NCBI GenBank assembly: GCA_039621445.1
Contig: CP154956.1
Span: forward strand, 90,154,482 to 90,218,481
Direction: 5' to 3'
Source of the DNA: Euglena gracilis
Taxonomy: Eukaryota; Euglenida; Euglenophyceae; Euglenales
Length of the DNA stretch: 64,000 nt
Part shown: piece by piece, positions 27,601 to 34,500 of the stretch
How positions within the stretch are numbered: the first letter of the stretch is position 1
How the letters are laid out: each line of letters opens with the position of its first letter
The notes under the pieces: model-generated
The model's database searches: none
The model's input: only the letters and a program-made list of their open reading frames with translations
What the model was told of the DNA's origin: nothing
Translations under genes and position numbers: made by a program

Positions 27601-30110
27601 GGGACGCACACTCACCTTGTGTGGTTGGTGTGGTTCCCATGGGTGGGTCTACACCCTTACGTCCCAGTGCTGCTCTTGCCTCCTGCCCTCTTCCCACTTT
27701 TCAATTTCGTCCTTATACTCTAATACTCTAACAACTTCATTTCTCGGTCTAAGCACCTAAGTCACAGGCAGTCACAGGAGACTCTCCTCTCCCACATATC
27801 CAGCAGCCACTGACAATCACGGGGGTTGGGGTGATCACTAGACAAGACGACCCTTCAAGCAAAAAAAAATGGAGGTGATTTTTGGGTGTGACCCCCGGGG
27901 GGGGGGGGTTGTCACCTGAACAGTCAGTGGATTCAGGTGGAGGAGACAACTTCCTGGGTGAGAAGGTGACTAACAAATATGACAAGCGAGGGCGACAACT
28001 GCCCGGGGGTGAGGGGGTTTTATCGCATCTTTCTTTGCCAGGTATGTATGCTGTCGCCCCACCTACACCGGCCCAGGGTTGGGGTAAAGGGGGAAGGGGT
28101 GGTGTCTCTGACCCACTGCGGTCAGTCCGGGTACCCACCACCAACCTCGTCAAAGTTCCCCCTGCCGTCATCCTCCCTCGATGCCCGCATTCGGGTCATT
28201 GGGAATCGCCGGTTCCTCTCCGGCAGGGAAGCTCGTCAGTGACTGGGGTGAGACAGCCTGGCCCTCTCACCAAGGGATGAGCCGAGAGAGGGCAGCGGGG
28301 TTGTGGAGGACAGCATCGGGGGTCTGCCCCCGGCCGGCGGGTGTGAGGTGCGGTGGGACCTGTGAGGAGGGGAGGGAGGGACCTGGAGGAGTTGTAGGCA
28401 TGAATGTCAGCCACACATCACATTCATAAATGCAGTTTAAAAAGAATTAATTAAAACCTTAAAATAAACAACATAAACATTTTTGCAAATGGAAATAAGA
28501 AAAATAACATATTAATAATATAAATATATTACCCGCCCCCCCCCCCTGGGCAATTGTCGCGTGACAAATTGGGCAAGGGGGGACAAGGGGGGTGACAATT
28601 TCCCGGGGTGACACTTTGGCCGGCACAAAGGGGGGTGACAATTGCCCGGGGGCGTCAATTGCACGGGGGTGTCAATTGCCCACCCATGGAAGCCACATAT
28701 AAACCAAATGACCAAGAACACCATCTGAAACACAAGTGAACGCAGCAAAAATGCAGCTATGGTCGTGATATTGTGCAGAGAGTTTGGTATGCAAAAGTTC
28801 TCAGCACGTTGTAGCAAAATAGAAGATCAATCGAGTCGTGTCGGCGAAAAAAAGTTCACAGTGCAATACTGCAAAGGGGGGGGGACTAATTGGGCAGCAC
28901 GGAGGGGGGGTGACAATTTCCCGGGGTGACAAATTGGCCGGCACAGCCAGGGGTGACAATTGCCCGGTGGGGTTAATTTCCGGGGGGGGGGGGGGGGGGG
29001 TAACTGTATTCAAGCAGGTTCATCCAACCATGGAAGTTGACCAGGCAAAAGACCCAGCAAAATATTGAGGTTCCCAAAACAGCAAATTGGAGTCTGAAAA
29101 CAACCCTGAGGGGAAGTTCTGCATGAAAGCAAGAGAATTTTTTGAGAGTTTCAAAACAAAATTGGAGCAACCCCGTAAAGTCTTTCTGAGAAGGCCCAAA
29201 AAGAAGACACCCAAAAATTTTTTACTCAAATTAACTTCAATAATTCTTTCACCTCAAAAAAAAACCCAACTCCCTCAAGTAAAGGTTTTTAAAGGTGTTT
29301 TAAGATTTTTAAGGTATTGTTCTCCAAGGGCGGTCCAAGGGCATCGAACAGGGTCAAAAATCAACAAGTCGTTGTTGGAAAACAAGGACTCCCTGGAAAT
29401 TGTCATCTAGGTTTGTACCAGCTTTCCTCGGGGGGAATTTTCCCTCAAAAATGCCTCAAAATTTTCGAAAGAAAATTGTTTTTTTAAAATACAATTCCTG
29501 GCATCCTCGGACCGCCCATGCATCCAAAAACATCAAAAGATGTGGTTTTCGACTTTTGAATTCCCGACCCCCCCTTCGAGCCCCAGTCCGGCCCTCATCC
29601 GGCCCTCATCCGGCCCTCAGGCCAAAAGGGGGGGGTTCTTCAGGAATAAAAGACTTCCTTACCCTTAAGGACCACCCTGATGTCGATACAGCGAAGCACA
29701 TAACACCATGGAGCGTCGGAAGCCGAGAGGCAGATTACTGCAAAGTGACGACTTTGAGTCCCCAAAGGGGCTCCAAGCACACGATGCACTGATTCACAGA
29801 TAAGCAGGTGCGCTCGGAAAATGGGATGACGCTGACACTCGGTACCGAGCAGGTCTTTAGTGACTTATGGCTTCAGAACTTTTCCCACGATGCCGCATCA
29901 TGTCATGCTGTCACGACGCATTAATTGTCACACTACCACATGCTGAATTTGTGTCGGCAAAAACAGCTGAGGCAGCAGTGGGGGGGGGGGGGCTCTCTGC
30001 AGATTAAAATTTCAAACTTTTCAGCGACCTGCTACTTGGTGGCAGCCAAAAAAAGGTTCGACCAGGTTTTGGGAATGAGATGCAGACCCAGATGGGAAGC
30101 GTACTGGACG
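709..30110 (-). CDS. Large filamin-repeat protein gene, many exons (gene span, both ends incomplete)
   Basis: At least 18 minus-strand coding islands between 30 and 0.7 kb encode pieces of filamin-type immunoglobulin-like domains. Diagnostic pieces are the end-of-repeat signature [10 protein letters not shown] (18.4 kb), [14 protein letters not shown] (8.9 kb), [17 protein letters not shown] (24.7 kb), [10 protein letters not shown] (21.6 kb) and ADRFGNPVD (16.6 kb). Filamin repeats are about 95-residue beta-sandwiches known from actin cross-linkers and from algal and plant surface or gamete proteins; which role applies here is unknown, because no actin-binding calponin-homology domain, signal peptide or membrane segment was found. 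Several neighbouring exons keep phase (the 22.3 kb exon ends and the 21.6 kb exon starts in phase 0). Neither start nor stop codon was identified; the gene may extend beyond either limit given. That all islands belong to one gene is an inference from strand, order and domain type. Confidence 0.6.
907..2156. other. Intron with GGCTGG-rich C/G-run elements
   Basis: No gene seen. The stretch holds copies of GGGCTGGCTAG(AAATTT) at 1325-1375 and 1625-1710, each beside C-run/G-run blocks, and the module GGCGCTTCGCGCCGAAAAATTTTGGGC (1582-1608), which recurs in diverged form at 1083, 17108, 37468 and 45328. Confidence 0.5.
2157..2306 (-). CDS. Exon with F5/8-type-C-like motif
   Basis: A strong acceptor (GTTTTTGTTTCAG) precedes exactly 50 codons in phase 0, ending at a GTGGGG donor. 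The peptide contains [19 protein letters not shown]. The Y-S-D-N-G-x-x-W pattern matches the strand region of F5/8-type-C (discoidin) domains, which bind carbohydrate or lipid. Only this part of the domain is visible, so the family call is tentative. Confidence 0.5.
3470..3602. repeat. (CCA)n microsatellite, about 43 units
   Basis: Near-perfect trinucleotide tract. It creates open frames of poly-His or poly-Thr on plus and poly-Val or poly-Trp on minus, none of which is supported as coding. The flanks 2307-3469 and 3603-4556 show no other supported gene. Confidence 0.95.
4557..4729 (-). CDS. Exon of filamin-like gene
   Basis: Acceptor TTGCCCCAACCAG, then one open frame with [18 protein letters not shown] and [20 protein letters not shown] donor closes it in phase 0; the frame stays open a further 60 nt, so the exon could be longer. 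Strongly GC-rich compared with its flanks. Confidence 0.5.
4758..4899. mobile_element. C/G-run MITE with AAACTGTCA ends (family B)
   Basis: Begins CCTACC, a C run and GGGAAACTGTCA, and ends with the inverse TGACAGTTTCC, a G run and GGTAGG. The interior is two tandem units of about 43 bp (GACAGGTTGGCC-GTACCGGGGACCCT). Partial relatives lie at 5120-5195, 35590-35700 and 43540-43600. Confidence 0.55.
5668..5870. mobile_element. C/G-run MITE with CTTCTATTAG ends (family D)
   Basis: Begins TAAACCCCCCCC with CTATGAAGCACGG and ends CCGTGCTTCTATTAGGGAGGGG. An internal GCCGC/GCGGC hairpin is present. It is an inverted relative of 33050-33292. The next stretch, 5871-6483, holds C-run blocks with CCAGGTTATTTTGGG repeats and no supported gene. 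Confidence 0.55.
6484..6776. repeat. (AC)n followed by (ACAG)n microsatellites
   Basis: About 190 bp of AC dinucleotides with occasional AA interruptions, then about 100 bp of ACAG/GCAG tetranucleotides. Confidence 0.95.
6872..7010 (-). CDS. Probable exon of filamin-like gene
   Basis: GC-rich island with one open frame including [18 protein letters not shown] and [14 protein letters not shown]. Splice limits are unclear; the coordinates mark the coding-like part. Confidence 0.35.
7080..7186 (-). CDS. Exon of filamin-like gene
   Basis: Acceptor TTATCTATCAG precedes a frame reading [19 protein letters not shown]. It ends near ATCAAG, where only a GC donor (GCCAGC) is available, or slightly beyond in the C run. 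Confidence 0.45.
7190..7440. repeat. Degenerate (AT)-rich tandem region
   Basis: Almost pure A/T with an irregular ATATTATATATAAT pattern inside an intron of the filamin-like gene. No coding potential. Confidence 0.8.
7479..7694 (-). CDS. Exon of filamin-like gene (start of a repeat)
   Basis: Acceptor GTCCCCGTCGGTAG, donor CAGCTG/GTGAGG. The peptide includes [20 protein letters not shown], matching the opening of a filamin repeat (small-Gly-Gln-Pro, beta strand, D-x-Y-G), then [15 protein letters not shown]. Upstream codons to about 7739 stay open and could belong to the exon. Confidence 0.6.
7780..7880. repeat. 33 bp minisatellite, about 3 copies
   Basis: Tandem unit built from TTGGTATTTATTGGTATTATTGGTGTGGTA, in an intron. 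Confidence 0.75.
8340..8712. mobile_element. AATAATAAA-C-run element, copy 1 (family A)
   Basis: Starts and ends with CAAATAATAAACCCC and its inverse, with GACTTCGG close to both ends. The interior is nearly identical to 23184-23560 in the same orientation and to the inverse of 17381-17720. Non-autonomous. Confidence 0.7.
8838..9058 (-). CDS. Exon of filamin-like gene (end of a repeat)
   Basis: Acceptor GGCCTTCTCAG, donor GAC/GTGCCC; 2 nt plus 73 codons. The peptide contains [17 protein letters not shown] followed by [13 protein letters not shown], the canonical final strands of a filamin repeat (Y-x-P-T-x-x-G-x-Y ... G-S-P-F-T-V-x-V). One of the clearest domain matches in the gene. Confidence 0.75.
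9516..14933. repeat. 5.4 kb G/T(A)-only satellite complex
   Basis: The plus strand is almost free of C. Sub-blocks in order: (GT)n to about 9600; GGGT/GGGGG-rich to about 12500; GTGAGTGAGGG and GTGCG mixtures; a 10 bp unit GGGTGCGTGC at about 13990-14108 changing to GGGTGTGTGT to about 14158; (GAGT)n to about 14560; (GT)n; GTGTT; and a 5 bp GTGGT array (about 14732-14862). It lies in an intron of the minus-strand gene, so the transcript would be C/A-rich. Dense GGG runs make G-quadruplexes likely on the plus strand. Confidence 0.95.
15073..15147 (-). CDS. Exon of filamin-like gene
   Basis: Acceptor CTGCCCCCACAG, then 25 codons in phase 0 including [18 protein letters not shown], closed by GGG/GTTTTG. 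Short, GC-rich, and plausible as a mid-repeat piece. Confidence 0.5.
15256..15665. repeat. (GGAT)n microsatellite, about 100 units
   Basis: Nearly uninterrupted GGAT tetranucleotides, with breaks near 15390, 15413-15430 and 15506. The Met-Asp-Gly-Trp open frames it produces are artefacts. Confidence 0.95.
15820..15894 (-). CDS. Exon of filamin-like gene
   Basis: The frame reads [19 protein letters not shown] then HSNAG, ending at a GTGTAC donor. The G-E-Y-A-I-D-F-Y pattern fits the G-x-Y-x-V-x-Y strand of filamin repeats. The acceptor is uncertain and the exon may start upstream. Confidence 0.5.
16554..16746 (-). CDS. Exon of filamin-like gene (start of a repeat)
   Basis: Acceptor CGAGTTTCAG. 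The peptide contains [20 protein letters not shown] and [19 protein letters not shown]. The ADRFGNPV element is characteristic of filamin/Ig-like folds (D-x-x-G-N-P). Ends at a GTGGGG donor, or 3 nt earlier at GTCGTG. Confidence 0.65.
16919..17333. mobile_element. GTCCAACGACC-ended C/G-run element (family C)
   Basis: Begins ACCCTCC, a C run, TTAGTCCAACGACC and ends GGTCGTTGGACATAGG, a G run and GTAT. It contains further internal copies of the motif GACCGGGGGGGTGGTCGTTGGACA (three near 16962-17040 and 17277-17300). Relatives: 20330-20938, 42460-43010, 26340-26530. Confidence 0.6.
17345..17720. mobile_element. AATAATAAA-C-run element, inverted copy (family A)
   Basis: Reverse-complement relative of 8340-8712, sharing the ends (CTTTATTATTTGGGG), the GACTTCGG/CCGAGGTCGGTC module and the interior AAAATTGGTGC...GGCATATTTTCTGCACCAATTT. 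More diverged than the two direct copies. Confidence 0.6.
18363..18525 (-). CDS. Exon of filamin-like gene (repeat junction)
   Basis: Acceptor CCGTGTTCAG, donor AAAT/GTGAGA. The peptide reads through the end of one repeat ([14 protein letters not shown]) into the next ([19 protein letters not shown]). I-x-G-S-P-x-T-V-x-V is the most diagnostic signature of the filamin family. Phase 0 at the start. Confidence 0.8.
18526..19224. other. Intron sequence without recognised features
   Basis: Moderate-GC sequence with no convincing exon, tandem repeat or element ends. Open frames here lack splice support. Confidence 0.4.
19225..19635. mobile_element. C/G-run element with CAAATAATATACC ends
   Basis: Ends carry CCCAAATAATATACCCC and the inverse TATATTATTTGGGG, with GACTTCGGCTG near both. 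Its interior (AAGCAAGGCAG ... TTGACTGGTACC) matches 39685-39790, making it an unoccupied relative of the element interrupted by the Tc1-type MITE at 39391. Confidence 0.6.
20330..20938. mobile_element. GTCCAACGACC-ended C/G-run element with phased T-tracts (family C)
   Basis: Terminal inverted repeat ACCTCC, C run, TTGTCCAACGACC and GGTCGTTGGACAAGG, G run, AGGT. Between about 20505 and 20850 the interior is a degenerate array of TTTT(T)GGCCA spaced by 10 bp. Homologous in ends and order to 42460-43010. Confidence 0.65.
21056..21190 (-). CDS. Exon of filamin-like gene
   Basis: Acceptor GGATTCCAG and donor TACAAG/GTGGGC enclose exactly 45 codons in phase 0. The peptide includes [20 protein letters not shown] and [10 protein letters not shown], consistent with the early strands of a filamin repeat. 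Confidence 0.65.
21561..21666 (-). CDS. Exon of filamin-like gene (start of a repeat)
   Basis: Acceptor TTCCCGTACAG, donor CCCG/GTGCAG; 35 codons plus 1 nt. [19 protein letters not shown] then [10 protein letters not shown] matches the opening of a filamin repeat (A-G-x-P-x-x-F-x-V-x-x-x-D-x-x-G). Confidence 0.7.
22240..22328 (-). CDS. Exon of filamin-like gene
   Basis: Acceptor CCCCCCCTCAG, donor AATCGG/GTTGAG, ending in phase 0 as needed by the next exon at 21.67 kb. Peptide: [20 protein letters not shown]. No specific domain signature on its own. Confidence 0.55.
22329..23183. other. Intron, partly phased-tract sequence
   Basis: No gene seen. 22560-22640 and 22790-22900 carry the TTGGCCA/AATGGCC 10 bp pattern also found in family C elements; otherwise unremarkable. 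Confidence 0.4.
23184..23570. mobile_element. AATAATAAA-C-run element, copy 2 (family A)
   Basis: Same orientation as 8340-8712 and nearly identical over about 330 bp, including ACAGAGTCAAAAATTAACAG and GTGACCATTGGGGC. The left end carries three tandem CAAATAATAAACCCCCCC units. Confidence 0.75.
23950..24035 (-). CDS. Probable exon of filamin-like gene
   Basis: The frame reads [20 protein letters not shown] then LVLTIHACQ after a possible acceptor GCTGTCGAAG. Beta-rich composition fits the gene; limits are approximate. Confidence 0.45.
24240..24515. mobile_element. TTTTACCTACATTTTCAG element, copy 1
   Basis: About 270 bp homologous, in the same orientation, to 34205-34490. Shared blocks: GAAGTCCC-TAGGA-CCAA, CAGAAAA(A)TCGATTTT, TGATTTTTACCTACATTTTCAGGT and GGGGGTATTAA-TCGGTC. 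Ends in a G run and TATTATTTGGGG. Confidence 0.6.
24610..24765 (-). CDS. Exon of filamin-like gene (repeat core)
   Basis: Acceptor GGATTCTTCAG, donor CCCCGG/GTGCAG; exactly 52 codons in phase 0. The peptide includes [19 protein letters not shown] and RYQVDLLPR, the central G-x-Y-x-V-x-V-x-x-x-x-x-G-x-Y-x-V pattern of filamin repeats. The best-defined exon of the gene. Confidence 0.8.
24793..25000. repeat. 24 bp minisatellite, about 9 copies
   Basis: Tandem unit CCGAGCAGGGTGGGGAGAGT plus CCTA, with few variants, beginning directly beside the preceding exon's acceptor. There are no spacers, so it is not a CRISPR array. Confidence 0.9.
25512..25679 (-). CDS. Exon of filamin-like gene
   Basis: Acceptor CCCCTGCCCAG in phase 0. 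The peptide includes [20 protein letters not shown] and [15 protein letters not shown]. The A-G-F-x-x-x-F-x-V-x-x-x-D pattern opens a filamin repeat. The donor is unclear: GTGGGT at about 25585 would shorten the exon. Confidence 0.6.
25968..26014 (-). CDS. Short exon of filamin-like gene
   Basis: 47 nt between CTAACTAAAG and a consensus donor AACAAG/GTAAGT. It encodes [16 protein letters not shown], matching the V-x-Y-x-P-x-G-G-x-x-V-x-G strand pair of a filamin repeat. Confidence 0.6.
26150..26249 (-). CDS. Exon of filamin-like gene
   Basis: Acceptor GCTCATATTTCAG. The peptide includes [20 protein letters not shown] then SVTPRGG. Two donors are possible: GTGCGA after 26165, or GTGTTT after 26150; the second gives the phase needed by the next exon at 26.0 kb. 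Confidence 0.6.
26340..26530. mobile_element. Partial family C element
   Basis: Carries CTCTGTCCTCCAACCGGGGG, GTTGTTGGACATAGA and GGTGTCCTCCAACTGGGG, diverged copies of the family C terminal module. Confidence 0.45.
26735..26819 (-). CDS. Possible exon, [19 protein letters not shown]
   Basis: Acceptor CGGTCGGTCCAG before ATGGCCCCC. The frame reads [20 protein letters not shown] then IVDFRRGTS. The ATG could also be an initiator. No family recognised; limits are approximate. Confidence 0.4.
27231..27440. repeat. Direct repeat pair, copy 1
   Basis: Shares CAATTTCGTCCTTATACTCT...CAACTTCATTTCT and CAGCAGCCACTGACAATCAC...TTCAAGCAAAAAA with 27700-27890, about 470 bp away. Confidence 0.75.
27700..27890. 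repeat. Direct repeat pair, copy 2
   Basis: Same order of shared blocks as 27231-27440 with a few substitutions and a short deletion. The roughly 260 bp between the copies has no recognisable gene. The layout resembles a very small terminal-repeat element or a local duplication. Confidence 0.7.
28271..28359 (-). CDS. Exon, probably 5' part of filamin-like gene
   Basis: A clear acceptor (CTCCTCACAG) and donor (CTTG/GTGAGA) enclose 29 codons plus 2 nt. Peptide includes [20 protein letters not shown]. No domain recognised. Gene membership is inferred from strand and proximity. Confidence 0.5.
28536..29001. other. C/G-run blocks with TGACAATTNCCCGGG modules
   Basis: Two clusters (28540-28690 and 28880-29000) of the unit GGGGTGACAATT(T/G)CCCGGG with GCCGGCACA spacers, related to family B. 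29002-30070 shows no supported gene. Confidence 0.45.
30070..30110 (-). CDS. Possible short exon, [13 protein letters not shown]
   Basis: A long pyrimidine-rich stretch ending CACGTCCAG precedes TACGCTTCC; the frame reads [13 protein letters not shown] to a GTCGAA donor. It resembles a filamin Y-x-x-x-x-x-G-x-H strand but is very short. Confidence 0.3.
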
Positions 30111-31695
30111 TGGAATAACACCACGGATGAGAGCACAGACGGGGTTCGAGGGACAGGAGCCGAGGACGGTTCGTGCGCTTCGGGGGGAAGCAGCGGGGAG
30201 GAATGGGATCCGGCAGCGCGCCAGTCTGGAAGGCAGGTGAAGGTGGTAGACCCCTTTAGGCTTGCCCGACGGTCACCGGCCCGTCTGCCCGGCGTCCGGT
30301 CCACTCCCCTGGGCAGGCTTCTTCTCAACACAGGGGGGAGGGGGCTGCCCAGAGCGGCTTTTTCCCGTCCCCTACATTTCATGCGGCAACATTTTTTTGG
30401 TTTTCTGGGGGACAACCATCCCCCAAACGTCATTTTTTCTTTGATTTTTGACCACCCCCCCCGGTCGTTTTTTTTCGACCCAAGGGCGGTCCTCGAGGGG
30501 GGAACCTCCCCCCTCAGACCACCCTCCGCCCCCCCGCCCAAACAAGCGCCCCCTGCATCCCTTGGCGCGCTTCCCCCCCCATTTTGCTTTTTTCAACGGT
30601 TTGTCTCCCCCCCGCCCCACATTCCCCCTTTCTTGCGAGGCTTGCCTTTGGCACCCCCCCCCCCGCCCCCCCCTCCCCGCATTGCCCTGCCACCCCCCCC
30701 CTTTTCTGCCTTGCCCCCAGCACCCACCCCCCCCCCCTTTGTTGGCCCCATCTGGTCAGCCCCCCCCCACAACATTCCCCACCCCCCCCGATTCCTGCCC
30801 CCACAATTTTCATTCAAGCCTTATCTCGGGCACACACTTCCACTTCACCGCCCTGACCTTTCTTTTTTACCAACGGGGGGGGGGGCTAGCGGCCTTAACA
30901 AAAAGAATTCCCTTCCCAGCACAATCAGATCAGGCGGTCACTTTGCCAAATGGGTCGGGGGGGCAAGTGATTTTCTGCACTCCCCTGGACCAGCCATCCG
31001 CCCATGCAAAACAAATGCGTTTTTTGTTTTTGACCCCGCTGATGCCACTCCGTCTGCCGTATGGCCGTCCCTTTGCAAGCGGTCCTCGCGGGGGAACAAA
31101 AACGTCCCCCCTTAGAATGGGGGCCCTAACAATATAAAACGGACCATTTTCGGGCCCACAGCAACGCCCTTTGGCGCCGGGGGGGTTGCTGCACCATAAT
31201 CCACCCACAATCCTCCCACTCCGCACCATGCTGTGCTTACCGAACGGGGGGGTGGGTGCTATAGGGTGCCTGCCCCCAGCAGGCACAGCCCCTGGGGGGG
31301 GGGGGGTCCAGGGGGGGACCCAGAAAATTTTCATTGAAAATGGCCTTTTCCGGGCCCCTGGCGCCTTCGACGCCGGGGTCGGAGGGGGGTGCCTGCTATG
31401 GGCAGGCACCCCCCAAAACCCTACCCCCCCCCCCGGGTCAGATCGGGTGCCATGGGGTGCCTGCCCCTAGCACCCCCCCCCCCCCCTGGGGGAGCCACCC
31501 GACTAAGCTCAAGCCTGCTCCCCACCCTGGAATTTCCGGGATTCCTGGTCAGCCCCTGTCAAACAATTCGGCAATGTCCATGTGCAATTGACAAATAACT
31601 TGGCGGGGGGCAAATCAAAATATGGTAACTGGTACCACACAGTTTTGACCTGGGGCTGTGACTTCCACTCTTCCAAAAACCAGTCACTCACTTAC
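30111..31695. other. Spacer or intron with C/G-run elements
   Basis: C-rich plus strand (30440-30860). 31140-31500 carries GGGTGCCTGCCC/GGCAGGCACCCC modules and GGCGCCGGGG/GACGCCGGGG boxes also found at 21960-22215 and 50360-50610. A 396-codon plus-strand open frame (29925-31115) has no domain and is judged spurious. Confidence 0.4.
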
Positions 31696-31779
31696 TTCCA
31701 CTACGCTGCCAGTGACTGACTGTTTTTTCTTTTGGTCAGCCACAACCTCCCGCCCGGGAACCATGGAATCCAAGCAACC
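31696..31779 (-). CDS. Possible exon with consensus donor
   Basis: Exactly 28 codons between CTTCGATTCCAG and GTGGAA/GTAAGT; includes VPGREVVADQKKKQSVTGSV. It overlaps the dispersed CCAGTCAGTCACT motif (38880, 38908, 55262), so it could be repeat-derived. Confidence 0.3.
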
Positions 31780-32625
31780 CTGGAATCGAAGGGAAATTTC
31801 ACCACAAATGTGCAAAGGCAAAAAGAATTCCAGCACCTTCAGCAACAGGTCACAACGGGTTGGTATGTTACTTTTACATTTCTTGAAATACGGGGGTCGG
31901 GAGAAATGGGGGAGTCGGTATAAATGGGTGATGGTGCTCAACTGGGGGGGGAGGGTCTGGGACCAGGAGACGTGCATTCATCCTCTTCCCCAATTTCTCG
32001 TCCACCTCCCAAAACAAAAGTTTATCTGTTCACGTTTTGCCAAAAATTGGACGGCAGGGGGAGCTGAGTGCTTTTTTTGGGTTTACTGCAACCTCCTTGT
32101 GCTTTTTGCCTTTGCCTTTGTGTGCACTGGATGCAAGAGAGGGGGTCGGTATAAATGGTCTTTTGATTTTTCCCAGAGTAGTCGGTAAAAATGGGGAGTC
32201 GGTGTAAATGTATTTTGTCTGATTTTTCTGGAGGGGCGGTCGGGAATAAATGGAGGGAGTCAGTATAAACGGGGGGTCGTTTGAAATGGGGGCGAAATTC
32301 CAGTGACACTGACAAAAATTGTGGTCAGAAGGGTGTTTGCGGGGTACGGCGGGGGGGGGGGGGCCCACAGCCAAAAAACAACAACCGAAAACCGACTTGA
32401 AAATCCTATGCTTGTGCAAAAAAAAAAAACGGGAAAGAGTGGGGGTCAAATTCCCTGACCAACCTGTGGGATTCCCGCTCGGCCTTGAGCAGGGGTGGGG
32501 GATTTGCACAGAGAAAGCGGGGGGGGGGGGGGGGCACAGAGGGGAGATATCCTTGGGGGCAAACCGCAGGCACCTCTGGGGCGGCCAACGCCGGGCAGGG
32601 CGCCAGGGCGGTGATGTGGTGGGCG

Positions 32626-32715
32626 CTCAGCAGACGACGCAGCAGCCGGACTCCTGCTTGACCGCGTTGGACGCCGGCAGCGGCGGCGCGGCCGGGGCCG
32701 GGACCGCTGGCGGCA
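32626..32715 (-). CDS. Coding-like GC-rich island
   Basis: One frame ends with KQESGCCVVC and TGA, reminiscent of lipidated C termini; another frame reads [15 protein letters not shown], like the start of a filamin repeat. The frames cannot be told apart, so no function is assigned. A second weak island lies at 33420-33520 (FELSVAEGPPEPTSSTTGAG). Confidence 0.2.
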
Positions 32716-33049
32716 AGCGTCCTTTTTAAGCCCCGGGGCCGGGGGGTGGTCGGTATTCACCCCCGCCAGGGTCCCCGAATACCCAAAACTGGCCCAAAAT
32801 CGCACAACCGGGCCCTGGGAACCTCAAAAAACGGTCAACCCCCCCCCTAAACCTCATGATTGACCCCCTGGTTTGGGTCCCAACTCCTCGTCTAGCCCGA
32901 GATATGGCCAAATTACGGTTTCGGGCCCCGAACAGGCCCGAAATGGCCAAAACTGGCAAACCTGGCCCAAAAGGGGTGGCCATTGGGCAAAGGGGGGAAA
33001 TCTTCACAAATTTGTCAGTTTGCAACATAGGTGTACGTTTTGAGCCGGT

Positions 33050-33292
33050 AAAACCCCCCTCCCTAATAGAAGCGCGGGCGTGCTTATGGCGGACAGCTGC
33101 CTCCGGCGGCGGGAGGTGCGCTTCTATTTGGACCCTTCCTGCCTGTTTTTTTTTTGCTGATTTCCTTTAAAATTCCATCAAAATAGGGGGTGCGCTTGTA
33201 GTGGACCGCCGCCTTCGACGGCGGGGGGTGCGCTTTTATTTGGACCATGCGCTTGCAGGGGCCCCTGCGCTTCTATTAGGGGGGGCGGGTTT
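33050..33292. mobile_element. C/G-run MITE with CTAATAGAAGCGC ends (family D)
   Basis: Begins TAAAACCCCCCTCCCTAATAGAAGCGC and ends GCGCTTCTATTAGGGGGGGC. Two internal hairpins (GCCTCCGGCGGC, GCCGCCTTCGACGGC) are each followed by GTGCGCTT-TATTTGGACC. Confidence 0.65.
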
Positions 33293-34119
33293 ACGTTATT
33301 GACATGTTTTCCAACGTCCTCTTTTTTTGCCTGTCCCACCTCTTTTTTTTGCACCCACCTCTTTTTTTGCCTTTATCGGCATCTAGCCTTGGGTACTTTG
33401 GGGGCGGGGGGAACGAAGGCTGGTTGGGGCCGCTGGCGCCGGCGCCGGTGGTGCTGCTGGTTGGCTCTGGAGGCCCCTCAGCAACACTCAGTTCAAAGCC
33501 ACCCCAGGGCTTTATGGGAAGGCCTGGTGGGGGCGGTCGACCCCCCCCCACCCACCACCCACCACCCTGGCTGTTTGGCCGATTCCCGGACTGCCTTGAG
33601 CCACCCCGACCCATGGAAGGTCACAGTGCAACATGGGCGTGGGCCACACTCACGCACACGGTTGGAGCAAGCCGACCCTCCTTCCCCTTAGAAACAAGGG
33701 TGGGAACTGGGGTGGGAGAGGGCTTGTCTGGCAGAAATACGAGCGTGAACCGGGGGGGGGGTGCTGAAACGCTGGGGGAGCAACCTGACTGGGGGGGGGG
33801 GATCCAGCTCTTTGTGCCGAAAAGGGAGGTTTTCCTTCTTTTCTGGGTCCTCTTTTCCTCTTTTCAACTTGAAGGTATCAGGATGCACAAGCTTCGAATG
33901 CTTCTGATATCCAAATGTTTCACAATACATAATGTTTCAAGGAAGAGTCCTTCCTGAAAAAAAAACGACAAAATACAGGTCAGAACAAGGTTGCTACAAC
34001 AAGGCCAGTTCTTTGATTCCTTGGTTCTCAGAATCCTTTCCCTTGCGGAGAGCCCTGCTTTGGCTGGTCCATTTGAAGAAAATTCCATCAGTGATATGTG
34101 TCAAATAAACCCCCCAAAT

Positions 34120-34500
34120 AATACCCCGGGGTATTATTTTTTCGTCCGAAGTCCCGGCCCGAGGGGAGGGTATTATTTGGGGGGGGGGGGTAATAGCACC
34201 TAAAATTTTTCGAAATTTTTTGAAGTCCCGTAGGAGCCAAAATAGCGCCCAAACCCCCCTTTGGGGTCATTTTTTGTACTTTCTTATGAAATTTACCATT
34301 TTTTGGAGGTCAGATGACCCAGAAAATCGATTTTTTTTCGTAATTTGTTGTCAGAGATTATGATTTTTACCTACATTTTCAGGTGAAACTCCGGGCCTTC
34401 GGCCTGAAACCGGGGGGGGGGGGGTATTAATTCGGTCACCGAAGTCGGACCCCGAGGGGGGGGGGGAGTTATATGGGGGGTGTGTAATTGGGGGGGGGGG
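34120..34500. mobile_element. TTTTACCTACATTTTCAG element, copy 2
   Basis: Homologous to 24240-24515, with a fuller left end (AAATAATACCCCGGGGTATTATTTTTTCGTC) and a right end of G runs with ACCGAAGTCGGACCCCGAGG. Confidence 0.6.

Noticed and set aside
29925-31115. 396-codon plus-strand open frame
   Set aside because: Pro-rich because of C runs, no domain, opposite to the gene strand, and it crosses C/G-run elements.
31684-31977. Longer version of the exon at 31696-31779
   Set aside because: Upstream codons beyond the CCAG acceptor have no protein-like character and overlap the CCAGTCAGTCACT repeat.
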